From assembly GCF_900143265.1 (NCBI RefSeq), contig NZ_FRDJ01000003.1:1-64000 (forward strand): DNA of 64,000 nt, in the 5' to 3' direction. The position numbers and the translations under genes were made by a program. Shown here one piece after another: positions 54,373-62,911 of this stretch. A model generated the notes under the pieces. That model was not told the DNA's origin and made no database searches. It saw only the letters and a list, made by a program, of their open reading frames with translations. Source of the stretch: Fervidobacterium gondwanense DSM 13020 (GTDB taxonomy: Bacteria; Thermotogota; Thermotogae; Thermotogales; Fervidobacteriaceae). Position 1 is the first letter of the stretch, and each line of letters opens with the position of its first letter.

Positions 54373-55485
54373 TTGGGTTCAATGATGAGCATAATGTCTA
54401 TTTTTTCGCACTTCTTATTGGATTTCTTTGTTTCGTTTTTCAATCCACTTGGACCATTCTTGATTCAGAAATTCGGAATTGAGGTGAGGTTATTCACCTC
54501 TTTTTTAGCACTTTCAGCAGCCATGGCAAGTTTGCTTCAGATATTTTTTGGATTTCTATTTGATAGAATTAAGCAAACTAAGAGTTTGCTTTTTACGATG
54601 TACATAATGGAAGCTATTGGCATAGCATTGATAGGTTTTTCGACGAACTTTTGGATGCTTGTGATGTCCATATTTATAATCAGGATAGCGAACTCTGCGT
54701 TTCACCCGCTTGGTGCAGCGATGGCTGGTGAGAAAAGTGGAAGAGTTGTCGCTTTCTTCTCCATCTCCGGTACGCTCGGTGCCGCATTTGGTCCTGTCTT
54801 CGTTTCTCTTTATGTCAGTAGGTTCAACTTAAGTGCTTTATGGATAGTATCTTTACCGGCGATTGTACTTGCGATACTACTACTTAGAGTTAATCTGCCA
54901 GAGCGGACTGTACAAAGAAACAAATTTCAACTAAAAGAGGCACTCGTTCTATTACCAATTTTGTTTGTTGTTAGTGTCAGAAGTTTTGCAATGTCGGTTG
55001 TACATGCATACACCCCTCTTTTTGTTACGAACGTTCGAGGATATGATTTGACAGTCTCAGGTGCACTTATAACTTCTGGAATGATTGCTGGTGTTGTTGC
55101 TAACTACATTGGTGTTATATTGATGGAGAGAATAGGTGCGAAAAAACAAGACCTTGTTGCCTTCATTGGCATGGGTTTGTCTATCTTCTTGCTATTGTCA
55201 TCAAAAAATTTACCTTCTATTTTTGCTTCTTTTGTCCTCTTTGATTTCTGCGGATTTCTTCTTATGTCTGCGAACGTTGTTCAGGCTCAAAAAATACTAC
55301 CTAATAGGAAAGCCCTTGCTTCATCTGTTGCAATGGGATTTGCGTGGTCTATAGGTGATTTTATAGCGACTGGGTATAATTCCATTTTTGGAAATAACAT
55401 AGTACTCTCCTTAAGCTTAGTCGTTCCTGTAACACTTCTTGCGGCGATTTATTTTGGCATTATCCAGAAATTCGACACGAAGTGA
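54373..55485 (+). CDS. MFS transporter (fosmidomycin-resistance-like)
   Basis: A membrane protein of about 370 residues with 12 predicted helices. FGFLFDRIKQTKSLLF is the loop 2-3 motif of the major facilitator superfamily. NSAFHPLGAAMAGEKSGRVVAFFSISGTLGAAFGPVF resembles the AFHPxxxA region of Fsr-type exporters (quoted only by its key residues F-H-P and G-x-x-G). The substrate is unknown. The start is uncertain: AAAGGGAG ends at 54363, making TTG at 54373 best spaced; ATG at 54328 lies only a few bases after the likely transcription start, and ATG at 54364 abuts the site. Confidence 0.85.
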   Translation: MGSMMSIMSIFSHFLLDFFVSFFNPLGPFLIQKFGIEVRLFTSFLALSAAMASLLQIFFGFLFDRIKQTKSLLFTMYIMEAIGIALIGFSTNFWMLVMSIFIIRIANSAFHPLGAAMAGEKSGRVVAFFSISGTLGAAFGPVFVSLYVSRFNLSALWIVSLPAIVLAILLLRVNLPERTVQRNKFQLKEALVLLPILFVVSVRSFAMSVVHAYTPLFVTNVRGYDLTVSGALITSGMIAGVVANYIGVILMERIGAKKQDLVAFIGMGLSIFLLLSSKNLPSIFASFVLFDFCGFLLMSANVVQAQKILPNRKALASSVAMGFAWSIGDFIATGYNSIFGNNIVLSLSLVVPVTLLAAIYFGIIQKFDTK

Positions 55486-55492
55486 CATGTTA

Positions 55493-55501
55493 TGGTAAAA
55501 T
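55493..55501 (+). promoter_or_regulatory. Extended -10 element before the rRNA methyltransferase
   Basis: TGGTAAAAT lies 40 bp before the start codon. The -35 region is weak (TTCGAC at 19 bp). The same nonamer occurs upstream of recJ and of the B12 sensor gene. Confidence 0.45.
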
Positions 55502-55540
55502 TGTGCCGAAATTTGGAAAGAGCACAGGGAGGAGAGTGCT

Positions 55541-56884
55541 ATGGAGACAAGCAGAGAGAATTTACAAACGGTATATATAGAACGATATGCGTACGGTGGC
55601 TACGGACTTGGTAAATTGCCGGGAGGTAAGCTCGTTCTTGTCGAAGGCGTGTATCCTGGGGACCTCGTAGAAGTTGAAATAATGCAAGAAAAGAGTGATG
55701 TGGCGTTTGGAAGAGCTGAGAATATTCTTGAAAGATCACCGATTAGAAGACCTGCAAAATGCAAGTATTTTGGTACATGTGGCGGTTGTCACATGATGGA
55801 CGTAGTATATGAAAAACAGCTCGAGTTGAAGTCGCAGATAGTGAAAGACCAACTGAGAAGAATTGGAAAGATTGAAGTTGAAGTAAAAAGTGCTATCGGC
55901 AGTGACCTTGAATTCGGATACAGAAACAAGATGGAGTTTGCATTCTACTATGCAGGAAAGGTTGAACTTGGGCTTAAAATGAGAAACAGCAACAAGGTTG
56001 TAGATATCGATGAATGTCCGATTTCGCCCGCATCTTTTAATAAAGCATTGGAGAATGTAGCTGAGATAGTTGAAATCAGCAAAGCGAAGATATACAATCC
56101 GAGGTCGAGAACGGGCACACTTAAACACTTAGTTATGAGATACTCTCATTCAAACAATCAAACAATGGCGATATTTGTCACGAAAACGGAAAAGTTTGAA
56201 GAAGGCAAAATCATACGCTCAGAATTACTTAAAAGAGTTCCTCAGATTAATTCGATAATCCATGTTATGAATTCTTCTGACAACGTTGTTTTGCGCGGAC
56301 CGTACAAGACGCTCTACGGTTCTGGCGTACTCGAAGTCGAAATGGATTACGAAAAGTTTCAAATTCCGCCAACAGCGTTTTTCCAAAACAACTATCATGT
56401 TGCTTCAAAGATGATTGAATACGTGACGAAAAGCCTTGAACTAAACGGAAACGAGCATGTGTTAGACTTATACGCTGGTGTTGGAACATTTACAATGCGA
56501 CTTGCGATGCTTTCAAAATACGTTACAGCCGTCGAAAGTTCTCACATTTCTGTAAAAGCAGGCAGGGCAAATGGGAATATAAACAACCTGAGGAATGTAA
56601 AGTTTGAGGAGGCGGATGTAGAGGAGTTCATATCCTCTTTCGAAGGCAAGGCAGATGTTGTAGTCCTCGATCCGCCAAGAGGCGGTGCAGGCAAAAAGGT
56701 GTGCGAAGAGATACTTAGGATAAGTCCAGAAAAGATAGTGTACATTTCCTGTGACCCATCAACACTTGCAAGAGACCTTGCTATGCTGAAAGAGAAGTAT
56801 GAAATACTCTCTGTTCAGCCTTTCGATATGTTCCCGCAGACTTACCATGTGGAAAGTGTTGTGTTGTTGAAAAGGATAAGTTAA
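55541..56884 (+). CDS. 23S rRNA (uracil-5-)-methyltransferase, RlmD/RumA family
   Basis: A 447-residue enzyme with an N-terminal TRAM domain (about 8-65), a four-Cys iron-sulfur site (CKYFGTCGGCHM plus the later DECP), a central RNA-binding domain, and a SAM-dependent methyltransferase domain. SAM motif LDLYAGVGTFTMRLA, LDPPRGGAGKKV, and the catalytic Cys in YISCDPSTLARDL are intact. It methylates a uridine in rRNA; which position (U747 or U1939 type, or a tRNA U54) cannot be told. ATG follows GGGAGGAGAG. A terminator follows. Confidence 0.93.
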   Translation: METSRENLQTVYIERYAYGGYGLGKLPGGKLVLVEGVYPGDLVEVEIMQEKSDVAFGRAENILERSPIRRPAKCKYFGTCGGCHMMDVVYEKQLELKSQIVKDQLRRIGKIEVEVKSAIGSDLEFGYRNKMEFAFYYAGKVELGLKMRNSNKVVDIDECPISPASFNKALENVAEIVEISKAKIYNPRSRTGTLKHLVMRYSHSNNQTMAIFVTKTEKFEEGKIIRSELLKRVPQINSIIHVMNSSDNVVLRGPYKTLYGSGVLEVEMDYEKFQIPPTAFFQNNYHVASKMIEYVTKSLELNGNEHVLDLYAGVGTFTMRLAMLSKYVTAVESSHISVKAGRANGNINNLRNVKFEEADVEEFISSFEGKADVVVLDPPRGGAGKKVCEEILRISPEKIVYISCDPSTLARDLAMLKEKYEILSVQPFDMFPQTYHVESVVLLKRIS

Positions 56885-56907
56885 TAAAGGTGTTGAAAGA
56901 TTAGAAA

Positions 56908-56938
56908 AGCAGGGGCGAATGCCCCTGCTGATTTTTTT
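56908..56938 (+). terminator. Rho-independent terminator
   Basis: A 9-bp GC-rich perfect stem AGCAGGGGC / GCCCCTGCT with a GAAT loop is followed by GA and seven Ts. Confidence 0.92.
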
Positions 56939-57230
56939 CAGTACATTTTTCACTCTCTGGGTTTGGAGCATTAAGTTTAGAGCATTCAGTGGTACAGAAC
57001 TATCGATGGGATACTTAGTAGGAGTGACTTGATAGGTGCGGCATCATGTATTACCGTTCTCTTTAACTACGTGGAAGATACTTTGATCAAACAATAACCA
57101 CAGGTTTAGAAAACTGTTTTCTTGTTTGCTGTAGAAAATAAATGTGTTAAAATTGGTTACTCTTTTCAAAGTAAAAAGTGGTAAAATACTATCAAAGGCA
57201 AGTTGGAGATAGTCCATGGAGGCTGATAAT
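56939..57230. other. Intergenic region with possible gene remnant and promoters
   Basis: About 290 bp without a convincing gene. Frame 56981-57097 (plus) is open for 38 codons, has no start codon, and encodes a protein-like IDGILSRSDLIGAASC...LFNYVEDTLIKQ before its stop; it may be a decayed gene end. Two candidate promoters for the B12 sensor gene follow: TTGCTG-16 bp-TAAAAT (57126-57153) and an extended -10 TGGTAAAAT (57179-57187). Confidence 0.4.
57179..57187 (+). promoter_or_regulatory. Extended -10 promoter of the B12 sensor operon
   Basis: TGGTAAAAT lies 43 bp before the chosen start. An alternative promoter (57126-57153) sits a few tens of bases upstream. Confidence 0.5.
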
Positions 57231-58253
57231 ATGGAAAGTGTGAAGTTAGACCTTAATAGTGCATTCGAAATGTCGAAACGGGCGTTTGAAGAACTTTACA
57301 AAAATGAAAAGCATCTCTTTGAAAATCTAAACGACGAAAAGGTTGAGTTATGTAGAAAGGATGTGTACTATCACACATCCTTTCTCATTCAAGCGATAAA
57401 CTTAGATTCAAAACCTCTATTCGAAGACTACACAAAATGGGTCTTCGAATTGTTCAAGAGTTTGGGAATATCTTTTGAAAGTTATGTTATAAGTTTGAAC
57501 TACATTTTGTCTGTTATTAACGATACATTTGGAGAGGGTATTGCTAAGGTTGCGAGAAAGTTTCTAAACGATTCGATAGAATTTTACAAGAATGAAGAGA
57601 AAGTTATTCAAAACTCAAACCCACTTCAAGATTACAAGGAGCAATACAAAAAACTATTACTTCAAGGTGATAGAAGGAGCGCGAGTAAGCTTATAGATGA
57701 GCTAATAAGTAAGGGAGTTGGTGTTAAGGAAATTTACACTTACATTTTCAGAGAATCGCTCTATGATATTGGTCTTTTGTGGCAAACAGGGAAGATCAAT
57801 GTTGCCCAAGAACATTTCTTCACTGCTGCAACACAGATGATAATGACGCAGCTGTATCCATATATATTCACTCATTTGAAAAATGGTCATACAATTGTAG
57901 GAGCTTGCGCAAGCGGTGAGTTGCACGAAATAGGTATTCGAATGGTCTGTGATCTTCTTGAAATGGATGGGTACAACACCCACTTTTTAGGTGCAAGTAC
58001 TCCAGCACAGGGAGTTGCAGATTATGCTTATTTCAAAAAAGCCGAAGCTATCTTGCTCTCAGTTACTTTGAGTATAAATCTCGAAAGTTTGCGAAAGACT
58101 ATAGAAGTTCTTAGAGCAGACGATAGGCTTAAGGGTTTGAAAATAATTGTCGGAGGAAGGCCCTTCACACTCGATCCGGAACTATATGCAAAAGTCGGTG
58201 CGGATTACTCTACAACAAATGTTGAAGAACTAAAAAGAATCATCGAGCAGTAA
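57231..58253 (+). CDS. Cobalamin-binding sensor with CarH-type W-x9-EH motif
   Basis: A protein of about 340 residues. Residues 1-125 are helical with no recognised motif and no MerR DNA-binding domain. A B12-binding helical cap follows (about 135-205) with LYDIGLLWQTGKINVAQEH: W189, E199 and H200 (numbered from the ATG at 57216) give exactly W-x9-EH, the signature of AdoCbl-dependent light-sensing domains such as CarH. The Rossmann B12 domain has GACASGELHEIG with the probable lower-ligand His237, LGASTPAQ and a final VGGRPF. The ATG at 57231 follows GGAGG by 8 bp; ATG at 57216 is an alternative. A diguanylate cyclase gene starts 20 bp downstream, its likely output partner. Confidence 0.88.
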   Translation: MESVKLDLNSAFEMSKRAFEELYKNEKHLFENLNDEKVELCRKDVYYHTSFLIQAINLDSKPLFEDYTKWVFELFKSLGISFESYVISLNYILSVINDTFGEGIAKVARKFLNDSIEFYKNEEKVIQNSNPLQDYKEQYKKLLLQGDRRSASKLIDELISKGVGVKEIYTYIFRESLYDIGLLWQTGKINVAQEHFFTAATQMIMTQLYPYIFTHLKNGHTIVGACASGELHEIGIRMVCDLLEMDGYNTHFLGASTPAQGVADYAYFKKAEAILLSVTLSINLESLRKTIEVLRADDRLKGLKIIVGGRPFTLDPELYAKVGADYSTTNVEELKRIIEQ

Positions 58254-58273
58254 TTGTTTGGAGGTAAACATAC

Positions 58274-59257
58274 ATGTCTGGATTGGAGAAAACAATAGTT
58301 TGCATAGATGAAAATGGGAGAATAATCGACGTATTAACCGATGATTTTAAGGTGTTTGCAGGTTCTAAAGCAGATACTGTTCTTAATGTGCTGGATGATG
58401 GAAGCAGAACAAAATTCTTAGCTTTTCTCGTTGATCTCAAGGAAAGCGAAGTTCAAGTGAACTGGGACATGAATTTCAAGGTTGATGACAAAATAATTGA
58501 ATTTCTCGTTTCTGGAAAAATGCTCAAGAACGAGTGTATATATCTTATTATATTGACACGGATAGTAGCAGAACTAAAGAAATTATACGAAGATTTGAGC
58601 ACCATTAATAATGAGCAGATAAACCAATTTAGGAGAATAATAAAAGAATACGCAGAAAAACAGAACAAAATATATCTCGAACTTATTGAAGAAATTTCAA
58701 AGCTTAACAACGAACTTACGAATACTCAGCGAGAGCTAATGAAAAAAACGCTTGAGTTAGAAGAATTGAATAAAAGGTTATCAGAACTCGCCACAAAAGA
58801 TGCTCTCACCGGATTGTACAACAGGCGAGTTTTCAACGAAATAATCGAAAAAGAAATATCGAGAACTCGAAGGTTCAATCAAGAGCTCACAATAATATAC
58901 ATGGACATCAACAACTTTAAGATTGTTAACGATACGAAGGGACATAGTGAAGGTGATAAGCTTCTAATTGAGTTCGGCAAGATACTGCTTTCTTCAACTC
59001 GTTACAACGTGGACTATGCATTTCGATTCGGTGGTGACGAATTTCTTTTGTTATTGGTAGGTTCAAATGAGGAAGATGCTGTGAAAGTTGCTGAAAGGAT
59101 TCAGAGAGAAGTATCTAAGATAAGCGATATTGTGTCGGTTGCGTATGGAATAAGGGAGATTGATATTTCTCAAGAAGTGAACATTGATGAACTCCTTCGA
59201 GAAGCGGATAAGCTCATGTACGAACACAAAAGAAAAATGAAGGCAAAGCAAGTATAA
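58274..59257 (+). CDS. PAS-like/coiled-coil/GGDEF diguanylate cyclase
   Basis: A 327-residue cytosolic protein. An N-terminal PAS-like domain (about 5-95) is joined by a long coiled coil (about 100-175) to a GGDEF domain: DALTGLYNRRVF, IYMDINNFKIVNDTKGHSEGD and FRFGGDEFLLL. All residues expected for c-di-GMP synthesis are present. The R-x-x-D inhibitory site is not in place (YNVD). GGAGGT lies 9 bp before the ATG. The 20-bp gap to the B12 sensor gene implies co-transcription and a shared pathway; direct contact through the helical cap and coiled coil is an inference. Confidence 0.92.
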   Translation: MSGLEKTIVCIDENGRIIDVLTDDFKVFAGSKADTVLNVLDDGSRTKFLAFLVDLKESEVQVNWDMNFKVDDKIIEFLVSGKMLKNECIYLIILTRIVAELKKLYEDLSTINNEQINQFRRIIKEYAEKQNKIYLELIEEISKLNNELTNTQRELMKKTLELEELNKRLSELATKDALTGLYNRRVFNEIIEKEISRTRRFNQELTIIYMDINNFKIVNDTKGHSEGDKLLIEFGKILLSSTRYNVDYAFRFGGDEFLLLLVGSNEEDAVKVAERIQREVSKISDIVSVAYGIREIDISQEVNIDELLREADKLMYEHKRKMKAKQV

Positions 59258-59284
59258 CATATCGTATTATATATAACTTTGTAC

Positions 59285-59313
59285 TTGATATAAAGACGTT
59301 CATATGATAAAAT
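59285..59313 (+). promoter_or_regulatory. Promoter of the flavodiiron protein gene
   Basis: TTGATA is followed after 17 bp by TAAAAT, with TGA as an extended -10, about 32 bp before the start codon. Confidence 0.7.
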
Positions 59314-59346
59314 AGTAGTGAAAATTCTAACAATGGAGGTGTTATG

Positions 59347-60537
59347 ATGGAGATTGTTGCAAAGATTGTAGACGGTGTTTATTATGTCGGAGTGAATGAT
59401 AGGGATACTCACCTTTTCGAGAATATCTGGCCACTAACAAAGGGGGTTTCTTATAACTCCTACCTGGTTGTTGATGAGAAAACAGCACTCATTGACACGG
59501 TTAAGGTTAACAAGATGAAGGAGTATATTGAAAAGATTAGGCAGATTTTAAATGGCAAGGCTCTGGATTATCTTATCATCAATCACATGGAACCTGATCA
59601 CTCTGGAGCCATAGCTTCAATAGTTCACGAGTTTCCAGATGTTAAGATTGTTGGGAACAAGAAGACTTTTGAATTTATAAAAGCTATGTACCATCTTGAA
59701 GCAAATTTCTATGAAGTAAAAGAAGGCGACGAAATCAATCTTGGCAGCAGAACGCTCAAGTTCTACATGACCCCGATGGTCCACTGGCCCGAGACGATGA
59801 TGACCTATGACACCAAAGATAAGATTCTCTTTGCGGGTGATGCTTTCGGTGGTTTTGGTTCGCTTGATGGTGGAATATTCGATGACGAGGTCGATGTCAA
59901 GTACTTCGAAAATGAAATTAGAAGGTACTATTCGAACATCGTTGGAAAGTTCGGCCCTATGGTACAAAAAGCTCTCCAAAAGTTGAATTCAATCGAAGTT
60001 AAAGTTATATGCTCAACACACGGTCCGGTTTGGAGAACAAATCCGCAACATATAGTCAGTGCATACGATAGGTGGAGCAAGTACGAGTATGAAGAGGGTG
60101 TAGTTATTGCGTACGGAACGATGTACGGTAACACAGAAAAGATGGCTGACTATATTGCAAGGGTGCTTGCCGAAGAGGGTGTAAAGAATATCCGTGTGAT
60201 GAACACATCTACAACGCATGAAAGCTTTATAATCAACGAAATTTGGAGGTTCAAGGGCATAATCCTCGGTACTTGTACGTATAACAACTGGATATTCCCA
60301 CCGATGGAAAATTTGGTGATAAACTTGGCTCATAAAGGCTTGCCGAACAGAGTTTTTGGCGTCTTTGGAACGTATGGCTGGAGTGGTGGAGGAGTGAAAG
60401 GTATTCTCGAATATATCGAAAAACACAAATGGAAACTTGTTGGCGAACCAGTGGAAGTCAACTTCTCACCGAAAGAGGAAGATTTTGAAAAGCTGAGAAA
60501 ATTAGCGATTGAGATGGCGAAGGCAGTTAAACAATAA
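59347..60537 (+). CDS. Flavodiiron protein (FprA/rubredoxin:O2 oxidoreductase type)
   Basis: A 396-residue protein with a beta-lactamase-like diiron domain and a C-terminal flavodoxin domain. Iron ligands are in NHMEPDHSG (HxExDH, about residue 80), PMVHWPETM, FAGDAFGGFG and CSTHGPVWR. The FMN-binding loop is YGTMYGNTEKMAD (about 257). It reduces oxygen to water (or NO to N2O) and protects anaerobes. GGAGGT precedes two adjacent ATGs (59344, 59347). It has its own promoter and terminator. It lies just after the B12 sensor-cyclase pair, which may be functionally relevant if that pair senses oxygen or light stress. Confidence 0.96.
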   Translation: MEIVAKIVDGVYYVGVNDRDTHLFENIWPLTKGVSYNSYLVVDEKTALIDTVKVNKMKEYIEKIRQILNGKALDYLIINHMEPDHSGAIASIVHEFPDVKIVGNKKTFEFIKAMYHLEANFYEVKEGDEINLGSRTLKFYMTPMVHWPETMMTYDTKDKILFAGDAFGGFGSLDGGIFDDEVDVKYFENEIRRYYSNIVGKFGPMVQKALQKLNSIEVKVICSTHGPVWRTNPQHIVSAYDRWSKYEYEEGVVIAYGTMYGNTEKMADYIARVLAEEGVKNIRVMNTSTTHESFIINEIWRFKGIILGTCTYNNWIFPPMENLVINLAHKGLPNRVFGVFGTYGWSGGGVKGILEYIEKHKWKLVGEPVEVNFSPKEEDFEKLRKLAIEMAKAVKQ

Positions 60538-60553
60538 GTATCCCTAAAATAAT

Positions 60554-60582
60554 AAACCTCCGGTTTGAACCGGAGGTTTTGT
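60554..60582. terminator. Bidirectional rho-independent terminator
   Basis: AAACCTCCGG and CCGGAGGTTT pair around a TTTGAA loop, followed by TTTTG. It lies between two convergent genes. Confidence 0.9.
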
Positions 60583-60586
60583 CTTT

Positions 60587-61576
60587 CTATCTTCTCGAAT
60601 AAATTGCCGCTTGCTCAGGAACAAGGTTTGGAGGAATTCGACCTTCTAAAGCTTCAATTACGTTTATCGCCACCATTTCAGACATTTTGTCTCTTGTTTC
60701 ATATGTCGCAGAACCGATGTGAGGTAACAAAACAACGTTGTCAAGCTTCTCAAGACCAGGTGTTAGCAATGGTTCGTTCTCGTACACATCGAAACCGGCA
60801 CCAGCTATTTTTCCGTTTTTTAGAGCTTGGTATAGCGCAACCTCGTCGATAACGGGACCCCGGGCAGTGTTAATTATAATTGCATTTGGCTTCATTCTTT
60901 TTATTCGCTCTTCGCTGATTAAGTGATATGTTTCCTTTGTAAATGGTGTGTGGATAGATATGTAATCTGAGATGGCAATTAAAGTATCTAAATCAACATA
61001 TCGGGCATTGTACTTTTCTTCTATATCCACTGGCAATCGACGTCTGTTATAATATACTACATTCATTCCGAATCCGAGAGCTCTTCGTGCAACTGCCTGA
61101 CCAATTCTTCCCATTCCTATAATACCGAGGGTCTTTCCGAAAAGGTCGTATCCGAGAAATAGTTTTGGCTTCCAGCCAGTGAATTTTCCTTCCCTTACAA
61201 ACTTATCAGATTCGACTATCCTTCTTGCAACAGTGAGCAATAGCGCGAATGCAATGTCTGCAGTCGCTTCAGTAAGAACTCCAGGAGTGTTGGTGACGAA
61301 AATACCTTTCTGCGTAGCAGCTTGAACGTCTATGTTGTTGTATCCAACAGCGTAGTTAGCGATGATTTTTGCCTTTTGAAGTGATTCGATGAATTCATTA
61401 TCGACTGGGTCTCTCAGCTGTGTGACAATAGCATCAGCATCCTTGGATCTTCGTATCAGCTCGGATTTGGTCAAGAAGTCTTCTCCGTCATAGACATCAA
61501 CATAAAACTTTTCTTTCAGAAGGTTTATGCCTTTTTCAAGTATTGCATAGGTTATGAATACTTTAGCCGTGCTCAC
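60587..61576 (-). CDS. D-2-hydroxyacid dehydrogenase (glyoxylate/hydroxypyruvate reductase type)
   Basis: A 329-residue NAD(P)-dependent oxidoreductase. It shows NYAVGYNNIDVQAA, TPGVLTEATADIAFALLL, the Rossmann motif GIIGMGRIGQAVARRA (GxGxxG), the catalytic Arg in NTARGPVIDE, the Glu in FDVYENEP, and the His in LLPHIGSAT. The overall pattern fits the GyaR/GhrB group, which reduces glyoxylate or hydroxypyruvate. The GTG start overlaps the amidohydrolase stop by 4 bp, so they form an operon. The exact substrate is uncertain. Confidence 0.93.
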   Translation of the reverse strand: MSTAKVFITYAILEKGINLLKEKFYVDVYDGEDFLTKSELIRRSKDADAIVTQLRDPVDNEFIESLQKAKIIANYAVGYNNIDVQAATQKGIFVTNTPGVLTEATADIAFALLLTVARRIVESDKFVREGKFTGWKPKLFLGYDLFGKTLGIIGMGRIGQAVARRALGFGMNVVYYNRRRLPVDIEEKYNARYVDLDTLIAISDYISIHTPFTKETYHLISEERIKRMKPNAIIINTARGPVIDEVALYQALKNGKIAGAGFDVYENEPLLTPGLEKLDNVVLLPHIGSATYETRDKMSEMVAINVIEALEGRIPPNLVPEQAAIYSRR

Positions 61577-62733
61577 TCGTTTTCACCCCACCAGTGTGTT
61601 TCATTACCTTCTATGAATGTTTTTTCCACTCTCGCGTGTGGCAGGAACGGATCATCACTCCAGATAACAACATCAGCGTCTTTTCCAGGTTCTATCGAAC
61701 CGACCTTGTCGTCTATTCCAAGTATTTTTGCGGGATTTATTGTGAGCATCTTCAAAATATCTTCTTTCTTTGCACCGTACTTCATCGCGAGTGCCGCATG
61801 CATGTTAGCGAATTCCAAATGATGAACTGGATGATCTACCATTATCGCTGTTAGTACACCTTTCTCGTTCAATATTCTAACGTTGTCGTATGTTAGGTCT
61901 TTAGTCTCAATCTTCGTTCTAAAGCCAAATGGTCCGACTACGACTGGAACATTGTTTTCTGCAAGGTAATCTGCGATCTTGTAGGCCTCTGTTCCATGTT
62001 CGATAACGAGCTTGAAATTGAATTCTTTTGCTATTCTAACGGCAGTTGCGATGTCTTGAGCGCGATGAGCATGAATTCGAGCAGGTATTTCACCTTTCAA
62101 AACAAGCTCTCCAACTTCCATTTTTGGATCTCTATCAAGGAATACGCCGTCTTTTTCAATAGCTCGTCTTTTCTTTTCCATGTAATCTTGCACTTTCATA
62201 AAGTAATTTCTCATAACTGCGGCTATTCCAAGCCTTGTGGATGGCATCTTTTTCATCTCGCCGTAGACACGTTTTGGATTTTCTCCAGTTGCCATCTTTA
62301 AGCCGGCTGGAGCTTTAAGTATACAGTAATCAACTATATTTGATTTGAATTTCAAAATAGCTCCTTGTCCACCAATTACATTTGCACTTCCAGGGACAAT
62401 CATGACCGTAGTAAATCCACCATTTAAAGCATGTTTGATTGCAATATCGTATGGATTGAAAGCATCTATTGCTCGTACATCTGGAGTTACTGGATCCGTC
62501 ATTTCGTTTCCATCTTGCATGGATCCTACAGCTTCTTCGTAAAGGCCGATATGAGAGTGAGCATCGATAAAGCCAGGAAGGACGTACTTACCTGTGGCAT
62601 CAATAATCTCCGCATCTTCGCATTCCAAATGCTTGGCAACTTGAGATATCTTACCGTTTTCGATCAAAATATCCCCAACGAAAGTACCATTTGTTACGCT
62701 TACTATTGTTCCGTTCTTAATCAGTTTTTTCAT
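61573..62733 (-). CDS. Imidazolonepropionase-like amidohydrolase
   Basis: A 386-residue metal-dependent hydrolase: a small beta sandwich, then a barrel with FIDAHSHIGLYEEAVG (HxH), TTVMIVPGSANVIGGQG, HAHRAQDI (His-x-His), VIEHGTEAY and VDHPVHH. The C-terminus IEPGKDADVVIWSDDPF is typical of the family. The substrate is unknown; dipeptidase- or imidazolonepropionase-like activity is possible. GGGGGTG precedes the ATG, and TGGTATAAT lies upstream on the minus strand. Confidence 0.88.
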   Translation of the reverse strand: MKKLIKNGTIVSVTNGTFVGDILIENGKISQVAKHLECEDAEIIDATGKYVLPGFIDAHSHIGLYEEAVGSMQDGNEMTDPVTPDVRAIDAFNPYDIAIKHALNGGFTTVMIVPGSANVIGGQGAILKFKSNIVDYCILKAPAGLKMATGENPKRVYGEMKKMPSTRLGIAAVMRNYFMKVQDYMEKKRRAIEKDGVFLDRDPKMEVGELVLKGEIPARIHAHRAQDIATAVRIAKEFNFKLVIEHGTEAYKIADYLAENNVPVVVGPFGFRTKIETKDLTYDNVRILNEKGVLTAIMVDHPVHHLEFANMHAALAMKYGAKKEDILKMLTINPAKILGIDDKVGSIEPGKDADVVIWSDDPFLPHARVEKTFIEGNETHWWGENE

Positions 62734-62768
62734 ATTTACACCCCCTGAGCTTTGGTATAGCTATAAAA

Positions 62769-62777
62769 ATTATACCA
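62769..62777 (-). promoter_or_regulatory. Extended -10 promoter of the amidohydrolase operon
   Basis: The minus strand has TGGTATAAT 36 bp before the start, with a weak TTCGCT 17 bp further upstream of TATAAT. Confidence 0.55.
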
Positions 62778-62858
62778 TAGACGATTCGGAAAGCGAACTA
62801 AAATTATTAAGTTTTTTGAAAATTTAACACTGTTACATGAGCCAAATTCGCGTTTTTG

Positions 62859-62867
62859 TGGTAAAAT
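62859..62867 (+). promoter_or_regulatory. Extended -10 promoter of recJ
   Basis: TGGTAAAAT lies 44 bp upstream of the recJ start. No clear -35 box is seen. Confidence 0.5.
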
Positions 62868-62911
62868 ACATATTAGAATTAGAAAATTTGATAAGAAAGG
62901 TTGAGGGGCTG

